From Treponema sp. (GTDB lineage Bacteria > Spirochaetota > Spirochaetia > Treponematales > Treponemataceae): a DNA stretch of 64,000 nt. Every line of letters starts with the position of its first letter. Position 1 is the first letter of the stretch. Location of the stretch: the NCBI GenBank assembly GCA_017464425.1, contig JAFUDX010000014.1:1-64000 (forward strand), written 5' to 3'. Both the position numbers and the translations under genes were made by a program. Positions 16,949 through 25,526 of the stretch are shown piece by piece. The notes beneath the pieces are model-generated. The model searched no databases. It had not been told where the DNA came from and saw only the letters and a program-made list of their open reading frames with translations.

Positions 16949-18178
16949 CTATTTTTTAATTCGTTTATCAACAAAGAGCACTTCGCCATTGTCGATGTGA
17001 TTGTTAATTCGGTACAAATCTGCGTACTGCCGCCAGTCTGGAATCACATCATACACTTGTTCGTAGGTGATTCCGTTTTTTTTAAGAATTTCGTAGTTCT
17101 TCAAGACCAAATCCCAGTGCCAGTTTTCGTTCGGCGAGCGATGCCCCTCAAATGCCGAGCCGATTGCAGGCACCCACTGAATCGTGAAGGGAATTGCCCC
17201 GCGAGAAGCGAAGTATTCAACGCCTTCAAGCACGAGTTCTTTTGGTTGCAGACCCGCGACAAACTGCGTGCGCACCCTGCCTTTCCCGAAAATCTGCACG
17301 GCTTCATCGACCGCTTCAAGATAGTGTTTGAATCCGCCGTTGACTTCGGCTTTTCCCGGACAAATCGCGTTGAACCAGTCTTCGCCCCAAACTTCTGGAT
17401 GAATCGCGACGGTACGGTAGCCAGCTTCCTTGTAGCGTTCAAGCACGCTCAAATCTTCTGGCGCACCGATGACTGCCGTTCCGTTGAAATCTTCAAGCCC
17501 CGTTTCGTCCTGAATCGCTTCGGCAACATCGATGTAGTATTCAAGTTCCCGACGCTCAGGAACAAATCCGCCCGAAATATTGAAATGGTCAAATCCCTCG
17601 TCAAAAGCGGCTTTTACCGCCTGGGCGATGTCTTTCGGATATTTCCAAAAATTTCCCTCCCGCTCGGCAAAGCGTTTTTTGGTGGACGCAATATTGCAAA
17701 AACGGCAGTCTTTTCCGTTCATTGAAAGCGCGCATTCGTTGCTGTAGCAGGTGAACACGCATCCTTCGCCGTGTGCAAGGCTTCCCGGAGCCTGACAAAT
17801 GTCTTTCAGTTTCGTTCCGCTTGCCGCCGTTTTTTCGTACCAGGCAGGAATTTCTGAAAAACTTGCCTTCGTGAGGAGCGCGCCATCCCGCTCGATGTAA
17901 AATCCGTCAGATTCTTTGACGAGCTGATACGGAGAGCGAAAATTGGTCGAAAATCCGCGCGTCGGAAAGCCATGTCCCACGCGAATTTGTCGTGGTGCAA
18001 AAAATTTTGATGTGTCATCGATGCTGCAATCGAGCATGTGATGATTCTGCGCCAAATCAGGATTTTCTTTCAAAAACTCGGTGAAAATCTTCGGGTCATA
18101 GCGAACGCCCTCAACTTCAAGGCCGTTCGCAATCCTCACTTCCTCAATCAGTTCTTTTCGTAATGCTTCATCTGCCAT
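16949..18178 (-). CDS. Radical-SAM-like protein with Cx8Cx2C motif, paired with binding protein and nitrogenase-like genes
   Basis: 409 residues. Cys149, Cys158 and Cys161 form C-x8-C-x2-C in place of the usual C-x3-C-x2-C. They are followed by the ISGGFVPERREVEYYID segment, which sits where radical-SAM proteins have their glycine-rich SAM-binding strand. An N-terminal region of about 140 residues precedes the barrel. Six relatives lie in the window, each beside a periplasmic binding protein. The gene sits between a binding-protein gene and nifH. It could be a catalyst acting on the imported compound or a cluster maturase; the pairing with different binding proteins favours the first. The ribosome site is weak. 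Confidence 0.75.
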   Translation of the reverse strand: MADEALRKELIEEVRIANGLEVEGVRYDPKIFTEFLKENPDLAQNHHMLDCSIDDTSKFFAPRQIRVGHGFPTRGFSTNFRSPYQLVKESDGFYIERDGALLTKASFSEIPAWYEKTAASGTKLKDICQAPGSLAHGEGCVFTCYSNECALSMNGKDCRFCNIASTKKRFAEREGNFWKYPKDIAQAVKAAFDEGFDHFNISGGFVPERRELEYYIDVAEAIQDETGLEDFNGTAVIGAPEDLSVLERYKEAGYRTVAIHPEVWGEDWFNAICPGKAEVNGGFKHYLEAVDEAVQIFGKGRVRTQFVAGLQPKELVLEGVEYFASRGAIPFTIQWVPAIGSAFEGHRSPNENWHWDLVLKNYEILKKNGITYEQVYDVIPDWRQYADLYRINNHIDNGEVLFVDKRIKK

Positions 18179-18195
18179 AGTTCGCGCCTGTTGTG

Positions 18196-19212
18196 TTATT
18201 TTCCGAGTTCTTTTGCCGCTTTCTCGTAATATGAATTATCGAGTGCCGTTGAGACATCTTTGTGATTTGTGATTCGCCCGACTGATTCCAAGAAGTCAAA
18301 CAAGCCCTGTTCACGGCGGATATTGTCTTCGGGAACGAACGCAATCAGATTTTCAAATTTGCCGTTATCGTTGTTGTAAATTGATTCTCCGAGTTCCGGA
18401 TGCTCTTCAAGTTGCCGCGCAGAAAGATTGACATACAATTCTTCCGTCGGATTTTTGACAAATTCGTCACGGGCACGAATCAGTGCCTTTTCAAACGCGA
18501 CGACGACTTCTGGGTGTGCCTTTGCGAATGCCGTCCGAGCGACAATCGTATCCATCGGTGCCCACTGCTGGTATTCGCGTGTGTTCAGAATAATCGTTGC
18601 CTGCCCTTCGACTTCGAGCGAGCGCGCCTGATTTTCGCCGAGCAAGATAACATCGACATTTCCCGTCAAAAGTGCGGTGATTGCCGTTGAGTGAACCATA
18701 TTCAAAATCTCGATTGAATCACGGTCAAGTCCGAATTCTTTGACGACCGATTCAAAAAGATACTGTGTCGTCGTTCCGATTCCGAATCCGACTTTTTTTC
18801 CGTTCAAGTCTTTTACTGAGGTAATCGGGGAGCCTTTTTTGACGACGAATGTGCTGTTGTATGAGCGCAAGCCAACGCCAATCCAAGTAAGACCGATGTC
18901 ATTTGAAATGCCGACCGCGCACGGAACGTCACCGAGCGTTGAGATGTCAACATCACCCGCGATAATGCCTTCATTTACGGCAACGCCCGTCGCAAAGCCC
19001 GTGTATTCCGCTTTCCAGCCGAGTTTGGCAAATTCTTCGTCAATGAAGCCGAATTTGATTGCAGTTGCCGCAATCCCCAAGAAATTGCCGCTTTCGCCCG
19101 CAGAACTTCCGATGTGAACGATTTTATTCTCTTTTTTTGAGCAGCCTATTGCGCTCAAAGCCATCATTCCTGACAAAACTGCCAGTACCGTGTTTTTCAT
19201 CAATTTTTTCAT
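18196..19212 (-). CDS. NitT/TauT-type ABC substrate-binding lipoprotein
   Basis: 338 residues from the ATG at 19212, which has GAGG at good spacing (the open frame extends upstream without support). The lipobox is LSAIGC, so it is anchored to the membrane. Family features: HIGSSAGESGNFLGIA, GDVDISTLGDVPCAV, DLNGKKVGFGIGTTTQY, and the C-terminal ALDNSYYEKAAKEL. These are aliphatic-sulfonate/taurine/nitrate-type binding proteins (SsuA/TauA-like). It directly follows the only permease and ATPase of this type in the window, so it is the cognate partner; six relatives elsewhere probably share the same permease. Confidence 0.85.
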   Translation of the reverse strand: MKKLMKNTVLAVLSGMMALSAIGCSKKENKIVHIGSSAGESGNFLGIAATAIKFGFIDEEFAKLGWKAEYTGFATGVAVNEGIIAGDVDISTLGDVPCAVGISNDIGLTWIGVGLRSYNSTFVVKKGSPITSVKDLNGKKVGFGIGTTTQYLFESVVKEFGLDRDSIEILNMVHSTAITALLTGNVDVILLGENQARSLEVEGQATIILNTREYQQWAPMDTIVARTAFAKAHPEVVVAFEKALIRARDEFVKNPTEELYVNLSARQLEEHPELGESIYNNDNGKFENLIAFVPEDNIRREQGLFDFLESVGRITNHKDVSTALDNSYYEKAAKELGK

Positions 19213-19257
19213 AAAGATACCTCTTTTTATACTTTTTTTAGAAATCATACGATTCCG

Positions 19258-20028
19258 TTAAATGCTGTATTCGACTGTCTGCTTTTGCGGTTCTTCAAAG
19301 AAATGCTCGAAAATCCGTTTTTTGTAGAACGAAAAATCCGAACTGCCACGCGTGCGATCGCCTGCTTCCACGCGGATTACTTCTTTGATTTCTCCTGGTC
19401 GCGCCGACATCACGACGATTCGCCGTCCTAAGTAAATCGCTTCGTCAATGTCGTGCGTGACCATAATCATCGTTGTTTTCTCTTCTTCCCAAATCCGCAA
19501 CAGTTCCTGCTGCATTTGGATTCTTGTGAGCGCGTCCAATGCGCCGAACGGCTCATCCAAAAGCAGGATTTTCGGGTTTGTGGAAAGCCCTCGCGCAATC
19601 GCCGCCCGCTGGCTCATACCGCCCGAAAGTTGTGACGGGTAGGCGTTTTCAAAGCCCGTGAGTTTTACCAAGTCGATGTGCTGCTGCACGATTTCTTCCC
19701 GCAGACTTTTGCTCAATTTTCCAAGCCCAAAGCCGATGTTGTCTTTGATTTTGAGCCACGGAAGAAGCCTGTGCTCCTGGAACACCATGCCGACCTCTGG
19801 CGATGGCTCGGTGATTGGCTTTCCTTCGCGCAGAATCGTGCCGCTTGAAAGTGTCTCAAGCCCCGCGATGATTTTGAGCAACGTGCTCTTTCCGCAACCA
19901 GAATGTCCGACGATGGTGATAAATTCTCCCTCTTCGATGTCCAGATTTATGTCGCGCAACACTTCGATTTGCTTTCCGTCAACATCGAAAGTCTTGTTCA
20001 AATGCTCAATGTGTAAAACCTGTGCCAT
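19258..20028 (-). CDS. NitT/TauT-type ABC transporter ATP-binding protein (SsuB-like)
   Basis: 256 residues. Walker A GHSGCGKST, Q-loop FQEHRLLPWL, signature LSGGMSQR, Walker B ILLLDEPFGALDA, H-loop THD. The SGGMSQR signature and RLLPW stretch are typical of SsuB/TauB/NrtD ATPases. It energises import through the adjacent permease. GGAGG precedes the ATG. It is the sole ATPase of this class among seven binding proteins in the window, so it probably serves all of them. Confidence 0.9.
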   Translation of the reverse strand: MAQVLHIEHLNKTFDVDGKQIEVLRDINLDIEEGEFITIVGHSGCGKSTLLKIIAGLETLSSGTILREGKPITEPSPEVGMVFQEHRLLPWLKIKDNIGFGLGKLSKSLREEIVQQHIDLVKLTGFENAYPSQLSGGMSQRAAIARGLSTNPKILLLDEPFGALDALTRIQMQQELLRIWEEEKTTMIMVTHDIDEAIYLGRRIVVMSARPGEIKEVIRVEAGDRTRGSSDFSFYKKRIFEHFFEEPQKQTVEYSI

Positions 20029-20040
20029 AGTTTCCTCCGA

Positions 20041-20808
20041 TTACACATCAGCCTTTTTCTTCGCCCATGGGGTCAAGAATCTGAAAACGAGCGAAATGAG
20101 CTTGTCCATAATAATTCCGACGATTCCAATCACAATCATACAGACGATGACCACATCCGAGCGCATAAGGCTTCGCGCGTCACTCAACCGATAGCCGATT
20201 CCCGAAGACGAGGCAATCAATTCCGCCGCCACGACCGCCATCCACGAACTTCCCAAGCCGAGTTTTAAGCCGACGAGCATGTGTGGGAGCGCATGCGGAA
20301 GATAGACTTTTGTGAAGGTCTTCCACTTGCTCAGGTTGTACAATTGCGCCAGCTCAATGTAGCCCTGCGGTGTGCTCAAAATGCCGTTCAATGTGTTCGT
20401 CATAATCGGGAAAAACGCCGCCATAACGATAATCACCGTTTTTGAAAGCTCTTTGATGCCGAACCACAAGATGATGAGCGGAATCCAGGCGATGTTCGGA
20501 ATCTGACGGATTGTCGTAAGCGAGCCGTGAAAAATTTTGTACACGCTCGATGACATGCCCATAAGCGTTCCCAACAGCACGCCAATCAGAATCGAAAAGA
20601 AATAGCCCCGAAGAACGCGCACAATCGAAATCGAAATATCTTTTTGGAGCGTGCCCGCCTTTACCAGCTCGATAAAGCCGTCCTTTACGCTTGAAATTCG
20701 CGGAAGAATGCTCTGTGAGATGTCCAAAAAATGCGTCGCATACAGCCACAGAATGAGCACCCCCACGGGAATCAGCAACCGAAGCAAAATAGATGTTGTT
20801 TTATTCAT
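20041..20808 (-). CDS. NitT/TauT-type ABC transporter permease (SsuC-like)
   Basis: 255 residues from the ATG at 20808 (CGGAG upstream). About six membrane helices with the permease signature loop around AQLYNLSKWKTFTKVYLPHALP. It resembles SsuC/TauC permeases for sulfonates. First gene of the operon permease-ATPase-SBP-radSAM-H-D-K. It is preceded by a regulated promoter, a leader RNA and an intrinsic terminator at 20836-20885, so expression should depend on terminator readthrough. Confidence 0.88.
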   Translation of the reverse strand: MNKTTSILLRLLIPVGVLILWLYATHFLDISQSILPRISSVKDGFIELVKAGTLQKDISISIVRVLRGYFFSILIGVLLGTLMGMSSSVYKIFHGSLTTIRQIPNIAWIPLIILWFGIKELSKTVIIVMAAFFPIMTNTLNGILSTPQGYIELAQLYNLSKWKTFTKVYLPHALPHMLVGLKLGLGSSWMAVVAAELIASSSGIGYRLSDARSLMRSDVVIVCMIVIGIVGIIMDKLISLVFRFLTPWAKKKADV

Positions 20809-20835
20809 ATGTTCTCCGTTTTTGTTCACTGACCG

Positions 20836-20904
20836 AAAAAAAAGGTTCAGACTTGCAGGCACATGATACCCGCAAATTCTGAACCTCTGGTTTTCCAGTC
20901 AGTT
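20836..20904 (-). ncRNA. Leader RNA element A with intrinsic terminator, upstream of ssuC-like gene
   Basis: The transcript contains ACTGACTGG-AAAA-CCAG-AGGTT, a small hairpin, immediately followed by a long terminator (AGGTTCAGA paired with TCTGAACCT, an inner TTGC/GCAA stem, then eight T). Elements B (21085-21150) and C (25438-25508) share the same layout and core sequence. Confidence 0.7.
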
Positions 20905-20919
20905 GCACTTTTTTAATAA

Positions 20920-20976
20920 AACCTACAAAACAGATAGGTTGAGTGTAAAAATACCGATATTGATTTTTTTTGTCAA
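20920..20976 (-). promoter_or_regulatory. Promoter and operator of the ssuC-nifHDK operon
   Basis: Minus strand: TTGACA (20971-20976), 17-base spacer, TATTTT (20948-20953), with the palindrome at 20920-20940 (AACCTATCT...TAGGTT, half-sites AACCTA and TAGGTT nine bases apart) covering the start region. Confidence 0.75.
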
Positions 20977-21020
20977 TCAGATTTTAAAAATTTTTTCAAA
21001 AAAAATTTTGAGACAGGCAA

Positions 21021-21076
21021 TTGACAAAATCAGTGTAAAAAAGTATTCTTCGTTAAACCTATAGAAAAACTAGGTA
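21021..21076 (+). promoter_or_regulatory. Promoter and operator of the SBP-radSAM pair at 21-23 kb
   Basis: TTGACA (21021-21026), 17-base spacer, TATTCT (21044-21049), then AACCTA-N9-TAGGTA at 21056-21076 over the start. It is divergent from the ssuC-nif promoter. Confidence 0.8.
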
Positions 21077-21084
21077 ATGAAAAT

Positions 21085-21150
21085 AACTGACTGGTCATCC
21101 GGAGGTTATGAATCTGGCACAAATTTGCCAAAATTCATTTCCTCCTTTTT
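21085..21150 (+). ncRNA. Leader RNA element B with intrinsic terminator
   Basis: ACTGACTGG-TCAT-CCGG-AGGTT, with the small stem kept by a compensating base, runs into a terminator formed by GGAGG/CCTCC, ATGAAT/ATTCAT and TGGCA/TGCCA and ending in five T. It lies between the promoter and the binding-protein gene. Confidence 0.7.
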
Positions 21151-21185
21151 CTTTGCGTTCAATTTCATCTGCATAAGGAGAAAAT

Positions 21186-22187
21186 ATGAAAAAGATGATT
21201 CAGAAAGTTGTGTTGGCAGTTGGTATGTTCGTGCTTGCAGGCGAAGTTTCGTTTGCCGCAAAGAAACAGCAAAAAGTCGTCAGAATCGGAAGCGCGAGCG
21301 GTGCAACCCGACAGTTTGACGGAACGCTCGGTGTTGGCAAGGAACTCGGCTATGTCGAAGAAGAGCTTAAAAAAGTCGGATACGGCGTTGAATGGATTGC
21401 ATTCGCAAACGGCCCGGAAGTAAACGAAGCATTCATCGCAAATGCGCTCGATGTTTCTGGAATCGGTGATATTCCTGCGCTGACAGGATTTTCAAACGGA
21501 ATCGGCGTTTCATGGATTGGAAACATACTTGCAAACAATGACAAAGTAATTGCCGTAAAAAAAGGCTCGTCCATCAAAACTCCAAAAGATTTGGAAGGAA
21601 AGTCAATTGCGGTCGGAATCGGAACGGACGCACATTACACAATCGAAAAATTCATCGAAGGCTTTAATCTTGACCACAGCAAGATAAATTTAGTCAACCT
21701 CGTCATAAATAATGGAATCGCTTCCGTGCTGAGCGGGGCAGTTGATGCAGTTGTTGGAAATACGGCGGTTCTGCTTCCGCTTGTTGAAAACGGGGAGCTT
21801 GAAGTTTTGTTCTCAACGGTCGAAAAACAAGAATGGAGCACGCAGATTATCCTCGTCGGACGCGATAAATTCCTCAAAGACAATCCAAAGGCAGTCAAAG
21901 CGCTCTTTACGGCATTGCTCCGCGCCCATGAAGAAATCGTTAAAAATCCTGAAAAATACTATGTGACGGTCTCAGCGCAGAAAATTGCGAAAGCACCACA
22001 GCTCGGTCCTCAGTTGTTTAATATCGATGGCGGAAAATTCATAAACCTTCATCCGCAGGTACAGCCAAAAGCAATCGAAACGGAACAGTCAATTTATGAC
22101 TTTTTCTATTCAATCGGACGAATCAAAACGCAAAAAAATCTCAAAGATTTCTACAAAAGCTCATATTACGAATCAGCAAAGAAGTAG
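21186..22187 (+). CDS. NitT/TauT-type ABC substrate-binding protein
   Basis: 333 residues with a cleavable signal peptide ending VSFA-AKK and no lipobox. Family core: RIGSASGATRQFDG, GYVEEELKKVGY, ALDVSGIGDIPALTGF, DLEGKSIAVGIGTDAHY, LFNIDGGKF. No permease or ATPase accompanies it; it probably docks on the SsuBC-like transporter encoded divergently at 19.3-20.8 kb. The radical-SAM gene starts six bases after its stop, which makes a binding-protein/enzyme pair. GGAG precedes the ATG; a leader RNA with terminator controls entry. Confidence 0.85.
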   Translation: MKKMIQKVVLAVGMFVLAGEVSFAAKKQQKVVRIGSASGATRQFDGTLGVGKELGYVEEELKKVGYGVEWIAFANGPEVNEAFIANALDVSGIGDIPALTGFSNGIGVSWIGNILANNDKVIAVKKGSSIKTPKDLEGKSIAVGIGTDAHYTIEKFIEGFNLDHSKINLVNLVINNGIASVLSGAVDAVVGNTAVLLPLVENGELEVLFSTVEKQEWSTQIILVGRDKFLKDNPKAVKALFTALLRAHEEIVKNPEKYYVTVSAQKIAKAPQLGPQLFNIDGGKFINLHPQVQPKAIETEQSIYDFFYSIGRIKTQKNLKDFYKSSYYESAKK

Positions 22188-22192
22188 CAGCG

Positions 22193-23404
22193 ATGGCAAT
22201 AACACGAAAGCAAGGGCTTGAACAGATTGCGATTCTTGTTCAGCAGGAAAATGAAGGCGTAAACATCAGCCTCGACATTATAAAAAATCTCGATTATCAG
22301 AACACATATCTTGAACAGGTTCGTGCATGCTTCGACTGGAATTTCAAGACCTATCTCGACACGAAAATTCCACGCGGTTTCAGGTTCAAGAATTCAGGAT
22401 TCTTTGCGCAGCTCTACTGGAATCCAAAAGCAGAGCTTGAAATCGTCAAAGAAGGCGAGAAATTCTTCCTCATAAAAAACGGCGGAAAAGATTTTTGTGA
22501 GGAAGTTACATTTGAGCGAAAGCCCGCGTACTACAACATGCGCACTTCTGATGGAAAGGATATGAGCAGAATCGCACAATCGTATTCAAAAGGTCGGCTT
22601 GCGATTACCTATTCAAACGAATGTGCGCTTAAAGACAAGGGCTTGGACTGTCTGTTCTGCAATATCAATGCGACAAAAAAAACATTCAGCGAGCATGATA
22701 AAATCGAATGGAAAAATGCCCGACAGATTGCAGAAGTCGTTACGGAAGCCTACAAAGAAGGATTTCACGGCTATGTACTCACGGGCGGCTTTGTTCCCGA
22801 ACGGCGCGAAGTTGAGTATTACATCGATGTCATTGAAGAAGTCAAAGATGCAAGCGGTCTGTCTGATGAAGAAATTCACGGGCTTGCGGCAATCGGTGCC
22901 CCTGAAGATTTAAGCATCATCGAAAAATACAAAGAAGCGGGTTATTCGATGATTGCAACAAATCTTGAAGTGTGGAACAAAGATTTATTCAAGTATATCT
23001 GTCCTGGGAAAGATGCGCTGTGCGGCGGACGCGAAAACTGGCTCAACACCGTCAAGCACGAAGTAGAGGTATTCGGAAAATGGAATGTTCGCTCGCTTTT
23101 TGTGGGCGGGCTTGAGACGAAAGAATCTCTGCTTGAAGGAGTCGATTATCTTTCTTCGATTGGAGTCGTTGCAGATGCCTCAATCTGGAAACCATGCATT
23201 GGCTCTGCCCTTGAAGGACACTGTTCGCCCACGACGGAATGGCATCAAGAAGTCGCGGAACGAATCTATCAGATTCACAAGAAAAACGGTCTGCCATACG
23301 AAAAACTGTACTACGCACGAGGCGAGCATTGGCCACTTGCGGCATATTTTCAGCTCGACGGAGCGCATATGCCGTGGGAAAAACCGCTTGAAATCGTGGG
23401 ATAG
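22193..23404 (+). CDS. Radical-SAM-like protein with Cx8Cx2C motif (paired with upstream SBP)
   Basis: 403 residues. Cluster motif in NECALKDKGLDCLFCN (C-x8-C-x2-C), then LTGGFVPERREVEYYID, GAPEDLSIIEKYKEAGY and a C-terminal GSALEGHCSP stretch. The N-terminal part shares NTYLEQVRACFDWNFKTY with the other copies here. The closest relatives in the window are the copies at 29.5 and 32.9 kb; the copy beside nifH is more distant. No clear ribosome site precedes the ATG, so translation probably couples to the binding-protein gene. The reaction is unknown; C-S bond chemistry is a reasonable guess from context. Confidence 0.78.
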   Translation: MAITRKQGLEQIAILVQQENEGVNISLDIIKNLDYQNTYLEQVRACFDWNFKTYLDTKIPRGFRFKNSGFFAQLYWNPKAELEIVKEGEKFFLIKNGGKDFCEEVTFERKPAYYNMRTSDGKDMSRIAQSYSKGRLAITYSNECALKDKGLDCLFCNINATKKTFSEHDKIEWKNARQIAEVVTEAYKEGFHGYVLTGGFVPERREVEYYIDVIEEVKDASGLSDEEIHGLAAIGAPEDLSIIEKYKEAGYSMIATNLEVWNKDLFKYICPGKDALCGGRENWLNTVKHEVEVFGKWNVRSLFVGGLETKESLLEGVDYLSSIGVVADASIWKPCIGSALEGHCSPTTEWHQEVAERIYQIHKKNGLPYEKLYYARGEHWPLAAYFQLDGAHMPWEKPLEIVG

Positions 23405-23411
23405 GGGAGGC

Positions 23412-24424
23412 TTAATCAATCACTTCCAATGGCTCTTCCCAACTCATGTGTCCGCCATCAAGTTGGAAAAGATGGGCTATTGGAAATCTGTCGCCACGCG
23501 TCCAATAGTAATGCTCGTATGGAACTCCGTATTTTTTAAGAATCGTGTACTGCCACAAAAGCAAATCGATATGCCAATCAGTTTCGGGAGAACGATGCCC
23601 TTCCAATGCTGAACCTATGCAAGGCTTCCAAATCGAAGTATCCACGACCACGCCGTTTTCTGTCAGAAATTCAACGCCCTCTAGAAGTGATTCCTTTGTC
23701 TCCAATCCACCAACAAACAAAGATCGAGCGTTCCACTTACCGAAAATCTCAACCTCATTTTTCGTCCCAGACTTCCATATTTGTGGCAATATGCTGGTAT
23801 CCCGCTTCTTTGTAATTCTCGATAGTTTCAAAACTGGGGGCTCCGACACACGCCATTCCGTGAATTTCGTCATAAGGAATATCAACATGCTCGCGAACTG
23901 CCTCAATCACATCAATATAATATTCTACTTCTCTGCGCTCAGGGATGAATCCGCCCGTTAAATTGAACCCGTGATAACCTTCTCGATACGCTTCGGCAAT
24001 TGTCTCACCGATTTGGCGCGGATTTTTCCACTCAATGTTGTCGATTTTTTCAAAACGGCTTTTCCTGTAGTTTATGTTACAAAAAAGACAGTCTAAGCCT
24101 TTATCCTTCAAAGAACATTCGTTGGAGTAGGTGATGTCCAGCCGTCCGCTTGAACGCGCCTGAATGATTCGGCTCATGTCTTTCCCGTCCGAAGTAAATT
24201 TATTGTAAAAGGCAGGTTTTCTTTCGATTTGTATTTCTTCAGCGAAATTTTTGTCGTTTTTCTTGGTGAGATAATAGTTTTCACCTTCCCTTATGATTTG
24301 AAGTGACGAATTGGGATTGTAAAAAATTTGGGAATAAAAGTGCGTGTCCGAAAATCTGAACCCCGAAGGAATTTTTGAATCGACATATGTCTTGAAATTC
24401 CAATCAAAACACGAGCGGATTTGT
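23412..24424 (-). pseudogene. Radical-SAM-like gene, degraded
   Basis: It is clearly of the same family (NECSLKDKGLDCLFCN, LTGGFIPERREVEYYID, GSALEGHRSP), but three lesions are visible. The first 40-50 residues are missing, and the frame enters directly at QIRSCFDWNFK from the upstream binding-protein gene. A small gap removes part of the GAPQDLS segment. At about 23755-23760 the sequence jumps from EVWDE to NEVEIFGKWN, losing about 30 residues and the frame. It is the 3' member of the decayed pair behind metK and converges on the intact radical-SAM gene at 22193. Confidence 0.85.
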
Positions 24425-25411
24425 TTAGTAGGAATTGTCAGCAAGCCCATGAACATCTTTCTGCACGGGTAAGCGTCCAATTTTCTTAAAGAAATCATAC
24501 AAAGACTGCAATTTTTTTATCAAATCCTCTGTGATTTCAGGCGAATAATTCTGGAATTTGCCGCCGTCAACATTGAATAATTGCGGTCCAAATTCAGGGC
24601 ACTGTGCGATTGACTGGCCAGAAACGGCAACATACCAGCGGTCAGGATTTTTTATAATTTCATCCCACGCGCGAATCAGTGCTTTGTGAAGCGCAACAGG
24701 CACTTTCTGATTTTGTTTCAGGAATTTTCCTCGTGCAAAAAGGACTCCCTGATTTGTCCATTCTGGTTTTTCCTACGTGTTGAAGATGATTTTTATTTTT
24801 CCTTCATTTTGCTTGACCGCAGCGAGCGCACTTTCATATGTTCCGATTACGGCATCAACATCACCGCGCAACAAAGCGGCAAGTCCGTTTGCAAACGCAA
24901 TGTTTGAGACTTCAATTTTTGATTTGTCGAGTTTGTATTCCTCAGTATATTTCTCAAAAACAAACTGATATGCCGTTCCGTTCTGATATGCGACCGTTTT
25001 TCCCGTAAAATCCTGCGGGGATGAAATCGGCGAATCGCCTCTGACAATAATCGCCTTATCATTTATCGCATATGTCGTGCCAATCCACACATTATCAAGA
25101 CCGTTCGCATACGAAGTAGCGGCTGGTAAATCGCCGATAGAGACAATATCCAAATCGTCTGCGGCAAGGGCTTCGTTTACCGCGACTCCGTTCGCAAAGC
25201 CGATATACTCAACATCATAGCCGATTTTTTTGAATTCTTCTTCGACGAAACCGAGTTCCTTTGCGACAGCAAGATTACCGTAAAAATTTGCCGATGTTCC
25301 TGCCGCCGTTCCGATTCTGACGACTTTCTTGTTTGTTTTTGCGAATGTGAAATTCAAAGTGACACTGATGAGCAAGACCGCCATGAGTGCTGTTTTTACT
25401 AATTTTTTCAT
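24425..25411 (-). pseudogene. NitT/TauT-type substrate-binding protein, in-frame amber and 3' truncation
   Basis: Signal peptide, RIGTAAGTSANFYG, DLDIVSIGDLPAATSY and LFNVDGGKF identify the family. An in-frame TAG at 24773-24775 interrupts the stretch IIFNT-stop-EKPEWTNQG, and the frame continues perfectly afterwards. The gene ends early at ADNSY, where relatives read DNSYYEQAAKEL, because a deletion fused it to the following radical-SAM gene. A GGAG ribosome site and leader element C are still present. Readthrough of the amber cannot be excluded, but the neighbouring lesions point to decay. Confidence 0.82.
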
Positions 25412-25437
25412 ATAATTTTCTCCTTACTTTTTTCAGT

Positions 25438-25508
25438 AAAAAAAAAGGTTCAGTCCTGCACGCATACATTTGCCTACAGTTACTGAACCTCTAGTTTTCT
25501 AGTCAGTT
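25438..25508 (-). ncRNA. Leader RNA element C with intrinsic terminator, after metK
   Basis: ACTGACTAG-AAAA-CTAG-AGGTT, then AGGTTCAGT paired with ACTGAACCT, then nine T. It sits directly after the metK stop and before the degraded binding-protein gene, so it can end or attenuate metK readthrough. Confidence 0.7.
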
Positions 25509-25526
25509 AGTGATTTAAATGTGATT

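Noticed and set aside
20836..20904. PreQ1-type riboswitch, because AGAGGTTC occurs in the leader
   Set aside because: The ACCC-type partner sequence and the A-rich tail of PreQ1 riboswitches are absent, and the downstream genes are unrelated to queuosine.
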